64,000 nucleotides of DNA from Balneolaceae bacterium (GTDB lineage: Bacteria; Bacteroidota; Rhodothermia; Balneolales; Balneolaceae). Both the position numbers and the translations under genes were made by a program. The notes below the pieces were generated by a model. It saw only the letters and a list, made by a program, of their open reading frames with translations. It was not told the origin of the DNA and ran no database searches. This document shows, piece by piece, positions 1 through 10,011 of the stretch (positions are counted from its first letter, which is position 1; each line of letters opens with the position of its first letter). Location: assembly GCA_017640665.1 (NCBI GenBank), contig JAEPQE010000002.1, forward strand, positions 930,001 to 994,000, written 5' to 3'.

Positions 1-1
1 A

Positions 2-2170
2 GACGATTTTGCCCTTACTTCTGCTTCTCTGAACTATGAGCTCAGAAAGGCATTTGTTGAAGAACCCCTAACTGGTACGATCAAATTAAAACGACCGGGG
101 AACGGGGTACTTCAATCATTCCCGTGGGACGTATCCGATCTGGAACTAAAACCAAAAGATGAGCTTTTGTTTTGGATTGAAGTTTCTGACAACGATGGAT
201 ATCAGGGTTACAAAACTTCCCGGTCAGAACTAATCAGCCTTACTGTTCCTTCTTTGATCGATTATTTCGATGATTTAGGCGATCAGGAAGATGAAGTGGA
301 AACCGACCTTGAAGGTATTTCAGAGGCTTTTGATGAGATGTCTGAACAATACGATACGTTTAAAGAGCAGCTAAAAGAAAATCCTGAGACTAACTTCGAA
401 CAACAGCGCCAGCTTCAGGAAGTTCAGCGCCAACAAGAAGAAATTGAAGAACGAATCGAAGAATTAAATGAAAAGTTCGAGGAAATTAAAGAAGAACTGA
501 GTGAGAACAATATGCTTTCAGAAGAAACGATGGAAGCGTATCAGGAGCTTCAGGAATTAATGGAAGAGATTGATGATCCGGCTTTCAGAGAAGCCCTTCA
601 AAAGCTGCAGGAGCAAATGAGTGAAATGAGCCCTGAGCAGCTCCGTGATGCACTACAGGATGCTGAGTTTAATGAAGAATTGTACAAACAGCGTCTGGAG
701 AGAACACTTGAGTTATTCAAACAGCTAAAGCTGAATTCTGATCTCGAAAAGCTTGCTGAAGCTTATGATGATTTAGCCCGGCAGGAAGAAGAGATGGAAA
801 GTAGAACTGGTGATACTCAAGCGCAGGAAGAACAACGGAAATCTACCCTTGAACAAACTGAGCAACTGAAAAACCAGATTGAAGAACTCTCTGAAAATAC
901 TACCAGCAAGACAGAAGAGCCTGTTAACGCTTATCAGGAAATGTCCCAAAAAGAGTTAGAAAGCATTCAACAGGAGTTGAAAAAAATGCTTGAAGAACTT
1001 CAAAAAGAAGGAGCTCAGCAAAACTCAGATTCCGATGAAAATAGTGATCAGAATAATTCTGAGAGTCAATCCGGAGATCAGTCACAGCAACAGAATCAGC
1101 AAAATCAACAGCAGCAAAAAAACCTGAAAGAGAGTTTCCAAAAATTAGCTGAGATGACCCGAAATACGATGGAGCAGATGCAACAACAGCAGATGAATGT
1201 GAATATAGCCGGTCTTCAATATATTTTGTATTCGTTGTTAAACCTTTCTGTTGAGCAGGAGGATCTGGTTGAATATGCGAGTTCTACAGAGAACCGAAGT
1301 CAGGCCTATATCGAGTATGCCAGAGAACAAAAGAATGTAGAAGACATATTTATATCGTTATCTGATTCACTTTTTGCTTTGTCAAAAGACATTCCACAAT
1401 TCTCAAATCAGATCAACGAAAAAAAAGAAGAAGTTGAACGTTTGTTGACTAATTCGCTGGAGCAGATGGCCGAGCGGAACCAAAACCGGGCTTCTGTTGC
1501 TACACGTCAGGCAATGGGTGGAATCAATGAAATTGCATTTATGATTGCTAATCTATTGGAGCAACTCCAGAATTCTTCCAGCGGTGGTGGGGGGAGCGGT
1601 GGAATGAGTATGCAGCAGATGATGGAGCAAATGCAACAAATGGGCGAGAATCAACAGCAGTTGAATCAGCAGATGCAGGATTTGATTAACGACATGCAGG
1701 GTGAACGACTCACTCAGGATCAAATGGATCGCCTCAATCAACTTTCAAGACAACAGAATGCGATCAGGCAGCAACTCCAGGAGCTTCAAAGAAACGGAGA
1801 ACTGGAAGGCGGAGACAAACTTGGTAGTGAGATTGAGCGCATGATTGAAGAAATGGAAGACACCATCAACGATCTTCGTGGCGGAGCAGTAGATCCAACT
1901 TTGATAGAACGCCAGCAAAATATTCTTTCACGAATGCTTGAAGCTGAACAAGCATTACAAGAGCGAGATGAGGAAGAGAAGCGTGAAGGAACTACCGGTC
2001 AGGATATAAGACAATCTACTCCCCCTGAATTAACACTGGAAGAACTGGAAAAACAAATTCGCAATCGTTTAAACGACCCTAATTTCACTAAGTACTCAGC
2101 AGATTACCAGCGATTGATTGAGCGCTATTTTGAATTACTTAAACTCATCCAGGAACGGGAGGTTCAGTAA
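2..2170 (+). CDS. DUF4175-like coiled-coil protein, 3' part
   Basis: The reading frame is open from base 2, so this is the C-terminal part (about 722 residues) of a larger protein that starts upstream of the window. After about 85 residues resembling a folded periplasmic domain, the protein is dominated by Glu/Gln-rich heptads with long coiled-coil character, poly-Gln patches and a Gly/Ser linker near base 1580. This composition matches DUF4175-type proteins of Bacteroidota/Balneolota, which carry N-terminal membrane segments and a long coiled-coil tail. The function of the family is not known to me. The TAA stop abuts the stop of the convergent HAD gene. The family name rests on composition and context (VWA/Bat protein nearby), not on a catalytic motif. 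Confidence 0.6.
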   Translation, partial: DDFALTSASLNYELRKAFVEEPLTGTIKLKRPGNGVLQSFPWDVSDLELKPKDELLFWIEVSDNDGYQGYKTSRSELISLTVPSLIDYFDDLGDQEDEVETDLEGISEAFDEMSEQYDTFKEQLKENPETNFEQQRQLQEVQRQQEEIEERIEELNEKFEEIKEELSENNMLSEETMEAYQELQELMEEIDDPAFREALQKLQEQMSEMSPEQLRDALQDAEFNEELYKQRLERTLELFKQLKLNSDLEKLAEAYDDLARQEEEMESRTGDTQAQEEQRKSTLEQTEQLKNQIEELSENTTSKTEEPVNAYQEMSQKELESIQQELKKMLEELQKEGAQQNSDSDENSDQNNSESQSGDQSQQQNQQNQQQQKNLKESFQKLAEMTRNTMEQMQQQQMNVNIAGLQYILYSLLNLSVEQEDLVEYASSTENRSQAYIEYAREQKNVEDIFISLSDSLFALSKDIPQFSNQINEKKEEVERLLTNSLEQMAERNQNRASVATRQAMGGINEIAFMIANLLEQLQNSSSGGGGSGGMSMQQMMEQMQQMGENQQQLNQQMQDLINDMQGERLTQDQMDRLNQLSRQQNAIRQQLQELQRNGELEGGDKLGSEIERMIEEMEDTINDLRGGAVDPTLIERQQNILSRMLEAEQALQERDEEEKREGTTGQDIRQSTPPELTLEELEKQIRNRLNDPNFTKYSADYQRLIERYFELLKLIQEREVQ

Positions 2171-2914
2171 TTAAGCCCTGTTACGCTCAATGATTTTCTG
2201 ATAGGCTTCAACTACTCCCTTAGTTGAGCTACCAGATGTAACTTCTGCAACATCTTTTGCCACTTGAGCTGCATTAGAGGGAGCAAAAGGCATCCCAACG
2301 ATTTTTAATCCTGGCACGTCTCCACTTGAGTCACCAATGTAGGCAAGCTCTTCTGGTTCTAACCCAAAATGATTCGCCAGCATCTTTATACCTTCCCCTT
2401 TGTTAGCCTTTCTGAGGATAATGTTAACTGAAACTATGGTCTTATGAACTTCAAATCGTTCATAACTAGCTGAAATATACTCCTCACACTTTTCAGCCAT
2501 CTCATTAATAGTTGGGGTATCCTGATGAATGATCCCTATATCAGTAAACTTTGTGAATTCGGATATAGCTGAATCGTATTTCTCAATGATATTCTTTTGC
2601 GACCACGCTTTTATCTCCTGAACCTGAACTTTGGCTTCTTCATCAAGGTAGGGAGTCCAGGTGATTTTATTCTTTACCACATCGTACATCCCTCCTCCAC
2701 TTTCGAAAACAAAAGGGATCCGAATCCCTAAAATCTGAGCCTGGGCTTCTGCATAGGGCATAGGACGTCCTGTACAAATACTTAGTGGTGGAATAGCTTC
2801 ATCATTTTTACTTGCCAGGTTTAATGCTCTGAGCTTGGTGTAAGCTTCCCAATCGGGACTTATAAAAGGATCCGTTACACATCCATCCAGATCTGTAACA
2901 AATAATTTAATCAT
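2171..2914 (-). CDS. HAD-family phosphatase (Cof/phosphoglycolate-phosphatase type)
   Basis: A 247-residue HAD hydrolase. Motif I is VTDLDG with the nucleophile and acid Asp at residues 8 and 10. Motif II is SICTGRP (45-51), a Lys sits at 172 (NKGEG) and motif IV is GDSSGD (194-199). The stretch between motifs II and III is long enough for a C2-type cap, as in HAD-IIB sugar-phosphate and phosphoglycolate phosphatases. The substrate cannot be read from the sequence. It starts 6 bp after the stop of the upstream VWA gene, so the two are probably co-transcribed. The closing GDSSGD and GMPFAPSNA segments also resemble KdsC/NeuA-type phosphatases, so a sugar-acid phosphate is possible. Confidence 0.8.
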   Translation of the reverse strand: MIKLFVTDLDGCVTDPFISPDWEAYTKLRALNLASKNDEAIPPLSICTGRPMPYAEAQAQILGIRIPFVFESGGGMYDVVKNKITWTPYLDEEAKVQVQEIKAWSQKNIIEKYDSAISEFTKFTDIGIIHQDTPTINEMAEKCEEYISASYERFEVHKTIVSVNIILRKANKGEGIKMLANHFGLEPEELAYIGDSSGDVPGLKIVGMPFAPSNAAQVAKDVAEVTSGSSTKGVVEAYQKIIERNRA

Positions 2915-2920
2915 GGGTAA

Positions 2921-3940
2921 TTAGTCTTTCTTTTTATAGCCGGGGATCATCACTGAACAAACAAAACAAAGAAGCCCCAGTGCTGCCATCCATTGGTACT
3001 GATTTTTGAAATCAGCATACTCCTGACTCGAAAATTCTCCTTTTTCCAGCTCATCTACTCTTGCAAGAAAAGCATCTATTCCATCATTCCCACGTTCTAT
3101 TTCATAGTAATTTCCATTCGCTTTTGAAGCTATCTGACGTAACGCATCTCTTTGTAAACTTGTAGTTACAACTTTGCCTTCCCTGTCTCTTTTGTACCCA
3201 ATTAACTGTCCACTTTGCTGTTCATATAAAGAAATCGTTGTTCCTTCGGTAGTACCAATACCCAATGTATATACAGCAATTGAATTTTGAGTTAAATCTG
3301 CCAGGGCTTCATCATAAGATTGCCCATGATCTTCTCCGTCTGATATTATGAGTAACACTTTTGCCGCTTCCGTTGCATTTTCTTCCAAGGATTGAAAGGC
3401 TGCCAAAGCAGTTTCCATAGCCGCTTTAAAATCGGTTGCAGAACTTGGCATCTGCTCAGTATCAACGATCTCTAAAAATAGGCGAAGAGCCGAATAGTCC
3501 AGAGTCATTGGGCTTTGGAGGTAAGCCTCTCCTGTAAAAACAACCAACCCAACCCTGTCACCTTTTAATCGTTCTATAAGTCGGTTAATTTCGAACTTAG
3601 ATTTTTCTAGTCGGCTTGGGCGAACATCTTCAGCATTCATACTTGCAGAAAGATCTAAGGCGATCAACATATCGATTCCTCGTCTCTTCACTTCCCGAAC
3701 TTCGGTTCCTATTTTTGGTCCTGCCAATGCAACTAATACAAACACCAATCCTGAAATGAATAATACTGTTTTTAGTACTGCCCCGGTTGACCAATATCCT
3801 TTTCTTAATCCTTCAAAAACAGATTTATCAAAATATTTTTCCTGTACTTTCTTAATAGACTTATTCTTTAGCCATAATCCAATGATCAAAGCGGGGAGTA
3901 ATAGTAAAAGCCAAAGATATAACGGTTCTTCCCAGATCAT
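2921..3940 (-). CDS. BatA/BatB-like VWA-domain membrane protein
   Basis: A 339-residue inner-membrane protein. TM segments lie at about 5-24 and 55-75, a von Willebrand A domain follows at about 88-285, and a last TM segment is at about 313-333. The metal-site signature DLSAS is at 96-100, a further Thr lies in VVFTGEAY, and an Asp-rich loop ISDGEDHG is near 199. This is the BatA/BatB (aerotolerance) architecture, with the VWA domain facing the periplasm. The usual partners (MoxR ATPase, DUF58, BatD, TPR BatC) are not in the window, although the DUF4175 gene nearby is a common companion. BatA and BatB cannot be told apart here. Confidence 0.8.
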   Translation of the reverse strand: MIWEEPLYLWLLLLLPALIIGLWLKNKSIKKVQEKYFDKSVFEGLRKGYWSTGAVLKTVLFISGLVFVLVALAGPKIGTEVREVKRRGIDMLIALDLSASMNAEDVRPSRLEKSKFEINRLIERLKGDRVGLVVFTGEAYLQSPMTLDYSALRLFLEIVDTEQMPSSATDFKAAMETALAAFQSLEENATEAAKVLLIISDGEDHGQSYDEALADLTQNSIAVYTLGIGTTEGTTISLYEQQSGQLIGYKRDREGKVVTTSLQRDALRQIASKANGNYYEIERGNDGIDAFLARVDELEKGEFSSQEYADFKNQYQWMAALGLLCFVCSVMIPGYKKKD

Positions 3941-4009
3941 TTGGAGCTGGTTTCAAGTTTCCGGTTTTTTGTTGATTCTAAAGATAAGTCCATAAAGCCC
4001 TTTGCTCAA

Positions 4010-5290
4010 CTACTCAATGATTACAACTTGTAAATCCATGAGATTCTTTCCTGTTGATCCGGTTTTGATCAACGTATCCATTTGCTCGTGAAAATGATAG
4101 GAATTATTATTCTGAAGATATTCTTCAGGGCTGATTCTCTTTTTTCTCGCCATTAATGTGGTTTTCGAATCAATAATAGCTCCAGCTGCATCTGTAGGAC
4201 CATCAATACCGTCAGTACCTATACTAAGCATGGAAATAGAGTGTTGCCCTTCAATAGAAATTGCAGAAATCAGGGCTAATTCCTGATTACGTCCTCCCTT
4301 TCCCCCACCTTTTACATTCACCGTACTTTCTCCATAGAAAACGAGTGCAGCTGGTTTTTCAATCGGCTCACTCTTGCTTAATACTGAAATAGCTTTACTA
4401 CATATCATCTTTGACACCTTACGGACGTCTACATTATAAGCTGATTCAGCAACCCATGTATTAAACCCCTCTCCCTTTAATTTTTCTGCAACAGTGTTTG
4501 CAAACGATGAAGCTTTCGAAATGACTCTAACCGTATGATTTGGGTGATCATTTATTCCGGGTTTTGGAGTATCCGGAATATCACCCATCATCCCCTTCAT
4601 AATATGACTCTGAATCGAATATGAAACCGATTTCCAAATCTGATACTGTTTCAGCACTTGATAAGCATTTTCAAAGGTAGATGAGTCACAAATAGTTGGA
4701 GCACTGCCAATAGTTTCGGGATCATCACCTGGAACATCAGATTCTATTAGTGTAATAAGATTCGTATGATGAAGTGCTTGAGCCAATTGTCCACCTTTAA
4801 GCATACACAAATGCTTTCTTACAATATTTATTTCTCTAATAGACGCTCCACAATTTAATAATAGCTTATAAGCTTCAGCCAATTCATCAATTTCAATCCC
4901 AGTTGGAGGAATACAAAGCATTGAAGAGGCGCCACCCGATAAATAAAAGATTACTGTTTCTCCCGCAGGAATCTTTTTAGCAAGGTTGAGTAATTCATAG
5001 GAAGCAGAAACTGAGTTTTCGTCCGGATATGGATGAGCACCTTTGAATATTTGTACCTCATTATGAGTTAAGTCGGTGTTAATTGAAATAATGATACCAT
5101 CTGCAATCTTCTCTTTTTTTGCACTAATCAAACTTTGGGCGATAGCGACAGAAGCTTTGCCGGCACCTAAAAGCCAAATTCGGCTGGTTTTTATTAACTT
5201 TGATAGATCGTCATGATAATCTGAAGATAATTGCACCTGCTCAATAACTTTTTCGAAAAGCTGATGATGCTTGTTTAACTCTTCTTTCAT
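4010..5290 (-). CDS. glycerate 2-kinase, MOFRL family (GckA/TtuD type)
   Basis: A 426-residue protein when begun at the ATG at 5290. That start overlaps the stop of the upstream gene as ATGA, which is why I prefer it to an in-frame start 57 bp further up. The N-terminal DUF4147 half carries LSGGASSML and KHLCMLKGGQLA, the latter holding the conserved Lys. The C-terminal MOFRL half has the characteristic SIGTDGIDGPTDAAG. The family phosphorylates D-glycerate at the 2 position in glycerate, tartrate or serine-cycle metabolism. Translational coupling to an exosortase-linked membrane protein is an odd partnership and may be only positional. Confidence 0.88.
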   Translation of the reverse strand: MKEELNKHHQLFEKVIEQVQLSSDYHDDLSKLIKTSRIWLLGAGKASVAIAQSLISAKKEKIADGIIISINTDLTHNEVQIFKGAHPYPDENSVSASYELLNLAKKIPAGETVIFYLSGGASSMLCIPPTGIEIDELAEAYKLLLNCGASIREINIVRKHLCMLKGGQLAQALHHTNLITLIESDVPGDDPETIGSAPTICDSSTFENAYQVLKQYQIWKSVSYSIQSHIMKGMMGDIPDTPKPGINDHPNHTVRVISKASSFANTVAEKLKGEGFNTWVAESAYNVDVRKVSKMICSKAISVLSKSEPIEKPAALVFYGESTVNVKGGGKGGRNQELALISAISIEGQHSISMLSIGTDGIDGPTDAAGAIIDSKTTLMARKKRISPEEYLQNNNSYHFHEQMDTLIKTGSTGKNLMDLQVVIIE

Positions 5291-5769
5291 GCCTCTGGCG
5301 CTTCCTTTTGTTGAATATAAGTCAAAGCTACTAAGCCTAACGAACAAAGTGGGGTTAAATATCTTGAAATAAGATCAGGAACAACTATAAAATGATCAGA
5401 AATGCTTATCGTTAGAAGTAAGAATAAAAAAGAAATCGCTCCTCCTATTATCTGGATTCCAATCAAATAGTAATAGAATTTACTATTCGCATATAAAATA
5501 ATTAAACCAATACACGCTAAAAGAAAGAATAGCCCAAAAGGAATTTTATATACCCAAAATTTATGGATAACTCTAGTTTTATTATAAAAAGAAAAAGAAA
5601 CTGAGGATAATTCTGTAAAAAACAAACCATTCTGGATCTCACCATAATCTTGTGGAAGAATTGTTCCAAGATGAGTATCAAGAATTACCCCTCTAATTTC
5701 CCGGATTCCAAAAAAGTAAATAAATACTAGAGTAATTATTAATGCTCCTTTTTTAAACCAATCAAGCAT
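5287..5769 (-). CDS. small multi-pass membrane protein next to exosortase
   Basis: A 160-residue protein with about four hydrophobic segments (about 8-24, 74-93, 99-118 and 130-150) and a 45-residue extracytoplasmic-looking loop after the first. I recognise no domain. It overlaps the exosortase stop by 8 bp and the glycerate kinase start by 4 bp, so the three genes are translationally coupled. Exosortase genes in Bacteroidota are often followed by a small membrane protein of unknown role, and position is the only ground for linking it to the exosortase. Confidence 0.65.
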   Translation of the reverse strand: MLDWFKKGALIITLVFIYFFGIREIRGVILDTHLGTILPQDYGEIQNGLFFTELSSVSFSFYNKTRVIHKFWVYKIPFGLFFLLACIGLIILYANSKFYYYLIGIQIIGGAISFLFLLLTISISDHFIVVPDLISRYLTPLCSLGLVALTYIQQKEAPEA

Positions 5770-6283
5770 TCTTTATGCTTTTAGATGTTGAGAAGTTTTC
5801 ATCATTAAATTTAACCCAAGTCATCCACATAATAAAAATTACTATATAAAAAATAGTTGTTGTTGAATAGTCATGAGTAAAATCAAAAAACTCAATCCAC
5901 TCCTCTTGTGTAATTACCAACACTACAATTCTCAGAATATTTACAATATAAATCACCCCAATTCCAAGCAAAGAAAAGCTTATTCTACTTTTCCATTCTC
6001 CCGGATATGCCAGAATAAATCCCAGGAATAAACCAATTGCAGAAATACCTGTACAGCCATCAACTAATTCAATTCCCGCATTCTCACCTATTCCAATAAT
6101 ACGGTGTACCGACCAAACCTCGTACCCAAAAAAATCAATTATCCCTGTACTTACTGCTACAATATTTAAAGCAAGCCACTCATCTAAATTTCCATCAGGT
6201 AATAACCATAATTCATAAACAATGTACCAAAGAATAAAAACAGCAAAAGCTTTCGCAATAAATTTAGTAATTACAAAGTTCAT
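5762..6283 (-). CDS. exosortase/archaeosortase family transpeptidase
   Basis: A 173-residue polytopic membrane protein with the family's catalytic triad in order: Cys77 in VDGCTGIS, Arg118 in NILRIVVL and His137 in FTHDYS. Exosortases cleave C-terminal sorting signals (Cys/His/Arg chemistry) and release or anchor proteins at the cell surface, usually in exopolysaccharide producers. The gene is divergent from a large SLBB exporter, which fits that coupling. I could not assign a subfamily (XrtF, XrtN, XrtX and so on). No protein fully inside the window ends with an obvious short motif, TM helix and basic tail that would be its substrate. Confidence 0.88.
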   Translation of the reverse strand: MNFVITKFIAKAFAVFILWYIVYELWLLPDGNLDEWLALNIVAVSTGIIDFFGYEVWSVHRIIGIGENAGIELVDGCTGISAIGLFLGFILAYPGEWKSRISFSLLGIGVIYIVNILRIVVLVITQEEWIEFFDFTHDYSTTTIFYIVIFIMWMTWVKFNDENFSTSKSIKNA

Positions 6284-6346
6284 TTAGTGCATTAAATAAT
6301 AGTTTCTTAACTTACAAGTCTTATAAAATTCAATCTAGAGCAATTT

Positions 6347-8815
6347 ATGACATCTATCTTTTCAAGAGAACAATCCAGTATTATCAGGATACTTTTACTT
6401 TTTATTATTGTTCTTTTTCCAATTCTTATTGTAGCTCAGGATGTTGGTGGAATTGATTTTTATAATCTGAAATCAGATGATTTATCTGATCAACAAATTA
6501 CTCAACTTTTACAACGAATGGAAGCCCAGGGGCTAACCGTCTCTGAAGTAGAAGTTTTTGCTCGTGCCAGAGGTATGAGCCCTTCAGAAATAAACAAACT
6601 CAAGTCCAGACTTTCACAAATTGAATCTTTAAGAGCAGGTGCTCAAAACAATACATCAGATAAAACCCGGTTAAGGTCACTGTCAACGCAAATAGAAAAT
6701 AGTCAAAATGAACCGGTAGATACATTAGCGCTTTTTCTGGAACCAACAAAGTCTCAGGTTTTCGGGTCTGATATTTTTGCAAATAATCGAATAACCTTTG
6801 AACCATCATTAAATGTACCAACCCCAAAAAACTATGCATTAGGCCCTGGAGATGAATTAATTATTGATATTTGGGGAGCTGCAGAAAACACATATCAACT
6901 TACAATCTCTCCTGAAGGATCTGTCACTATTCCGAATCTTGGCCCCATATTTATTAATGGCTTAACCATCGAGGAAGCCTCTAATCGTTTAATCGATAAG
7001 TTAGGTACCATATACTCCGGTTTAAGAGGTAATAACAAAAATACGTATGCCCAAATTACATTAGGAAATGTGAGATCAATTCAGGTGAACATTGTTGGTG
7101 AAGTTAATACACCTGGCACATTTACCTTAACCTCTTTTTCTTCTGTATTTAATGCACTTTATGCTGCCGGAGGACCAAATGAAGGTGGAACCTACCGTTC
7201 CATTAAACTTATTAGAGATGGTCGGGAAATAAGAAATATTGATTTGTATGATTTTCTTGTTTCAGGAAGTTCAAAAGATAACATTACGTTACAGGATCAG
7301 GATATTATAAAAGTCGACCCCTATATAAATAGAGTTACTATTGTTGGTGAAGCAAGAAGAACAGGTTTCTTTGAAACTAAAGAAGGAGAAACTTTTCAGG
7401 ATCTTTTAAATTTCTCAGGAGGATTTAGTGAAAATGCTTACACCAAAAGACTAACTGTTGAACGTAATACTGCAACAGAAAAAAGCATTATTGATATATA
7501 CTACCCTGAAAATAAAGGCGAGGTACTGAAAAACGGCGATTATATTACCGTAGGTAAAATATTAGATCGCTATGCAAACAGAGTTCAAATTGAAGGCGCT
7601 ATATTCCGCCCCGGTGATTATCAGTTAGACACTAACCCAACCCTACTCACGCTAATAAATAATGCAGAAGGCCCAAAAGGTGATGCCTACTTAGATCGAG
7701 CAATCATTTATCGAACCAGACCTGATTATTCTACTGAAGCAATTGCAGTAAACCTCAATGAAGTATTAAATAATCCCACTGACAAAGATGTTAAGTTAGT
7801 TAAGGATGATAGAATTAAGATTTCATCTATTTTTGATTTAAGGGAAGAGCGGACAATAAGTATAAGTGGATCTGTGATCTCTCCAGATACTTATGAATAT
7901 GTTGAAAACATTACCTTAAAAGATTTGATTTTTGAAGCGAATGGATTCACAGAAGATGCCGCTCCATATAATATCGAGATAGCCCGAAGAATAACAGATG
8001 ATCAGTCCGGATCAATAAAAAATGTAATATCTGAGATTATACCTGTGAATATTGAGGATGGTCTAAATTACAATTCTCAACTAGATAAAATTATTTTGAT
8101 GCCATTTGATCAGGTGTTTGTGCGTAAGTCCCCTACTTATGAAGCTCAAAAAGTAGTTACCATTAAGGGAGAAGTTCTTTATCCGGGCACATATACTTTG
8201 CATACCAGGGATTTCAGGTTAGCTGATTTAATTGATAAAAGTGGTGGAGTCAATGACTATGCTTTTGTTGAAGGAGCTTCTCTAGAAAGAGAGTTTGAAA
8301 TTAATCAGAAAGAGCTTGAACTCAACCTTGCTGATTCTTTAACTGAAGAGGCAGAACAGATTGAATCACTATCCAAAGTTGGTATTAATCTTAAAGAAGC
8401 ACTCCAAAACCCTAACTCAAGTTCAAATATTCTATTGCTTGAGGGAGATGTAATCACCATCCCAAAAAAGTTAGAAACTGTCCAGGTAAGAGGAGAAGTT
8501 CTATATCCTATAAATGTTCGGTATAATGATGGAAATAAATTTAAGCATTATGTGAATTCAGCAGGAGGATATACTGATCAGGCTAATAAGAAAAAAGCTT
8601 ATGTTGTATATGCTAACGGTGATGTTGACCGTACAAAGAAATTTCTATTTATAAAGTCGTATCCTAAAGTAAGACCCGGTTCTGTTTTGATAATCCCGCC
8701 AAAAGAAGAAAAGATTCAATTAACTACTGCTGAAAGAATCACCCTTTATTCTACCATTGTTTCTCTAGCTGCGATTGTAACAAATACGATTTTCCAGATA
8801 AGAAATAGTAAATAA
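6347..8815 (+). CDS. large SLBB-domain polysaccharide export protein (Wza-like)
   Basis: An 822-residue protein with a signal peptide (about 1-30, cleavage after IVAQ). It has a poly-export domain at about 160-250 (YALGPGDELIIDIWGAAE) and six SLBB-type repeats recognisable by cores such as VNIVGEVNTPGTF, VTIKGEVLYPGTY and VQVRGEVLYP. It ends in a C-terminal hydrophobic helix (about 797-817) and a basic tail. Classical Wza is about 380 residues, so this is the giant form found in Bacteroidota-type envelopes. It should form or line the periplasmic/outer-membrane channel for the polymer. It converges on the polysaccharide operon with only 4 bp between stops, and has a paralogue at 41215-43941. 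Confidence 0.88.
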   Translation: MTSIFSREQSSIIRILLLFIIVLFPILIVAQDVGGIDFYNLKSDDLSDQQITQLLQRMEAQGLTVSEVEVFARARGMSPSEINKLKSRLSQIESLRAGAQNNTSDKTRLRSLSTQIENSQNEPVDTLALFLEPTKSQVFGSDIFANNRITFEPSLNVPTPKNYALGPGDELIIDIWGAAENTYQLTISPEGSVTIPNLGPIFINGLTIEEASNRLIDKLGTIYSGLRGNNKNTYAQITLGNVRSIQVNIVGEVNTPGTFTLTSFSSVFNALYAAGGPNEGGTYRSIKLIRDGREIRNIDLYDFLVSGSSKDNITLQDQDIIKVDPYINRVTIVGEARRTGFFETKEGETFQDLLNFSGGFSENAYTKRLTVERNTATEKSIIDIYYPENKGEVLKNGDYITVGKILDRYANRVQIEGAIFRPGDYQLDTNPTLLTLINNAEGPKGDAYLDRAIIYRTRPDYSTEAIAVNLNEVLNNPTDKDVKLVKDDRIKISSIFDLREERTISISGSVISPDTYEYVENITLKDLIFEANGFTEDAAPYNIEIARRITDDQSGSIKNVISEIIPVNIEDGLNYNSQLDKIILMPFDQVFVRKSPTYEAQKVVTIKGEVLYPGTYTLHTRDFRLADLIDKSGGVNDYAFVEGASLEREFEINQKELELNLADSLTEEAEQIESLSKVGINLKEALQNPNSSSNILLLEGDVITIPKKLETVQVRGEVLYPINVRYNDGNKFKHYVNSAGGYTDQANKKKAYVVYANGDVDRTKKFLFIKSYPKVRPGSVLIIPPKEEKIQLTTAERITLYSTIVSLAAIVTNTIFQIRNSK

Positions 8816-8819
8816 AAAT

Positions 8820-10010
8820 CTAAGTGTTATAAAAATCGCAAATTGAGCTTACAACATACTCAATCTGATCTTGATTTAATTCAGGATAAATTGGTAGTGA
8901 TAATGCCTGTTGAGACACTTTCAGGGAAACTGGACAATCTTCAGGTGAATAGTTCAGTTCAGAAAAACACTCCTGAATATGAAGTGGAACAGGGTAATAA
9001 ATCGAAGTCCCTATTCCCCTTTCTTTAAGCCATTTTTGTAGTCCGTCTCTGTCTTTAACACAAATTGTGTACTGGTGGTAAATGTGTCTTCCGCCATTCT
9101 TTTCAGTTCCAGTTGTTTCATTCGGAAGAAGTATCGCATTTGTATCTGATAAATCTTTAGATGCAATTCCAGATTTCAAAAAGAGGTGATTATAGTCATC
9201 TGCAATGCTCTTTCTTGATGAAGACCAGCCGTCCAAATATTTCAATTTTACTGATAAAATTGCCGCCTGAATAGCATCTAACCGGCTGTTGATACCAACA
9301 TATTTATGGTGGTATTTTGGTTTTGCTCCATGTAAACGGAGAATATTCACCTTGTCTGCAAGTTCTTTATCTTTAACAGTGATTAAACCAGCATCGCCGT
9401 AAGCTCCTAGGTTTTTACTTGGAAAGAAACTGAAACATCCAAAATCACTTAAATTTCCAGCCTGGATCCCCTTATATTTTGATCCTATAGATTGTGCAGC
9501 ATCTTCAATCACCTTAAGATTAAACTCATCTGCCAATTCCAAGATGGGGTCCATATCTGCCATTTGTCCATAAAGATGAACTGGTATTATTGCTTTAATC
9601 TTTTGTGGATCAGGATTAATTCTTTTCGATAGTTTAGCCTTACCTTCAAGAAACGCTTTGACTTTTATGGGATCTAAATTGAAACTGTCTGCTTCTATAT
9701 CAATAAAAATTGGAATTGCCCCTAACCTTGCTATTGCCCCAGCTGTAGCAAAAAAAGTAAACGGAGATGTGATTACATAATCACCAGGTTTTAAATCGAT
9801 TGCCATTAGAGCCAAAAGCAGCGCATCCGAACCCGAAGCACAGCCAAATGCAAAATCAGAACCGCAGTACTCCCCTACTTCCTTTTCAAACTCCTTAACA
9901 TAACTACCCATTATGAAGTGCTGGGATTCCATAACAGAATCAACAGCTATCTTAACTTCTGTTTTAATTGAATCGTATTGAGCCTGCAAATCAATTAAAG
10001 GTATATTCAT
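8820..10010 (-). CDS. wlbE: PLP aminotransferase, DegT/DnrJ/EryC1 family (WlbE/WbpE-like)
   Basis: A 396-residue sugar aminotransferase. The PLP Lys is K199 in FFPSKNLGAYGD, and the PLP-ring Asp lies in VIEDAAQS (169-170). With its neighbours WlbA and WlbB it fits conversion of UDP-3-keto-GlcNAcA to the 3-amino sugar, using glutamate, on the way to UDP-2,3-diacetamido-2,3-dideoxyglucuronate. It is the last gene of the minus-strand run and follows wlbB by 1 bp. The family match is certain; the substrate is inferred from the four-gene context. Confidence 0.85.
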   Translation of the reverse strand: MNIPLIDLQAQYDSIKTEVKIAVDSVMESQHFIMGSYVKEFEKEVGEYCGSDFAFGCASGSDALLLALMAIDLKPGDYVITSPFTFFATAGAIARLGAIPIFIDIEADSFNLDPIKVKAFLEGKAKLSKRINPDPQKIKAIIPVHLYGQMADMDPILELADEFNLKVIEDAAQSIGSKYKGIQAGNLSDFGCFSFFPSKNLGAYGDAGLITVKDKELADKVNILRLHGAKPKYHHKYVGINSRLDAIQAAILSVKLKYLDGWSSSRKSIADDYNHLFLKSGIASKDLSDTNAILLPNETTGTEKNGGRHIYHQYTICVKDRDGLQKWLKERGIGTSIYYPVPLHIQECFSELNYSPEDCPVSLKVSQQALSLPIYPELNQDQIEYVVSSICDFYNT

Positions 10011-10011
10011 A

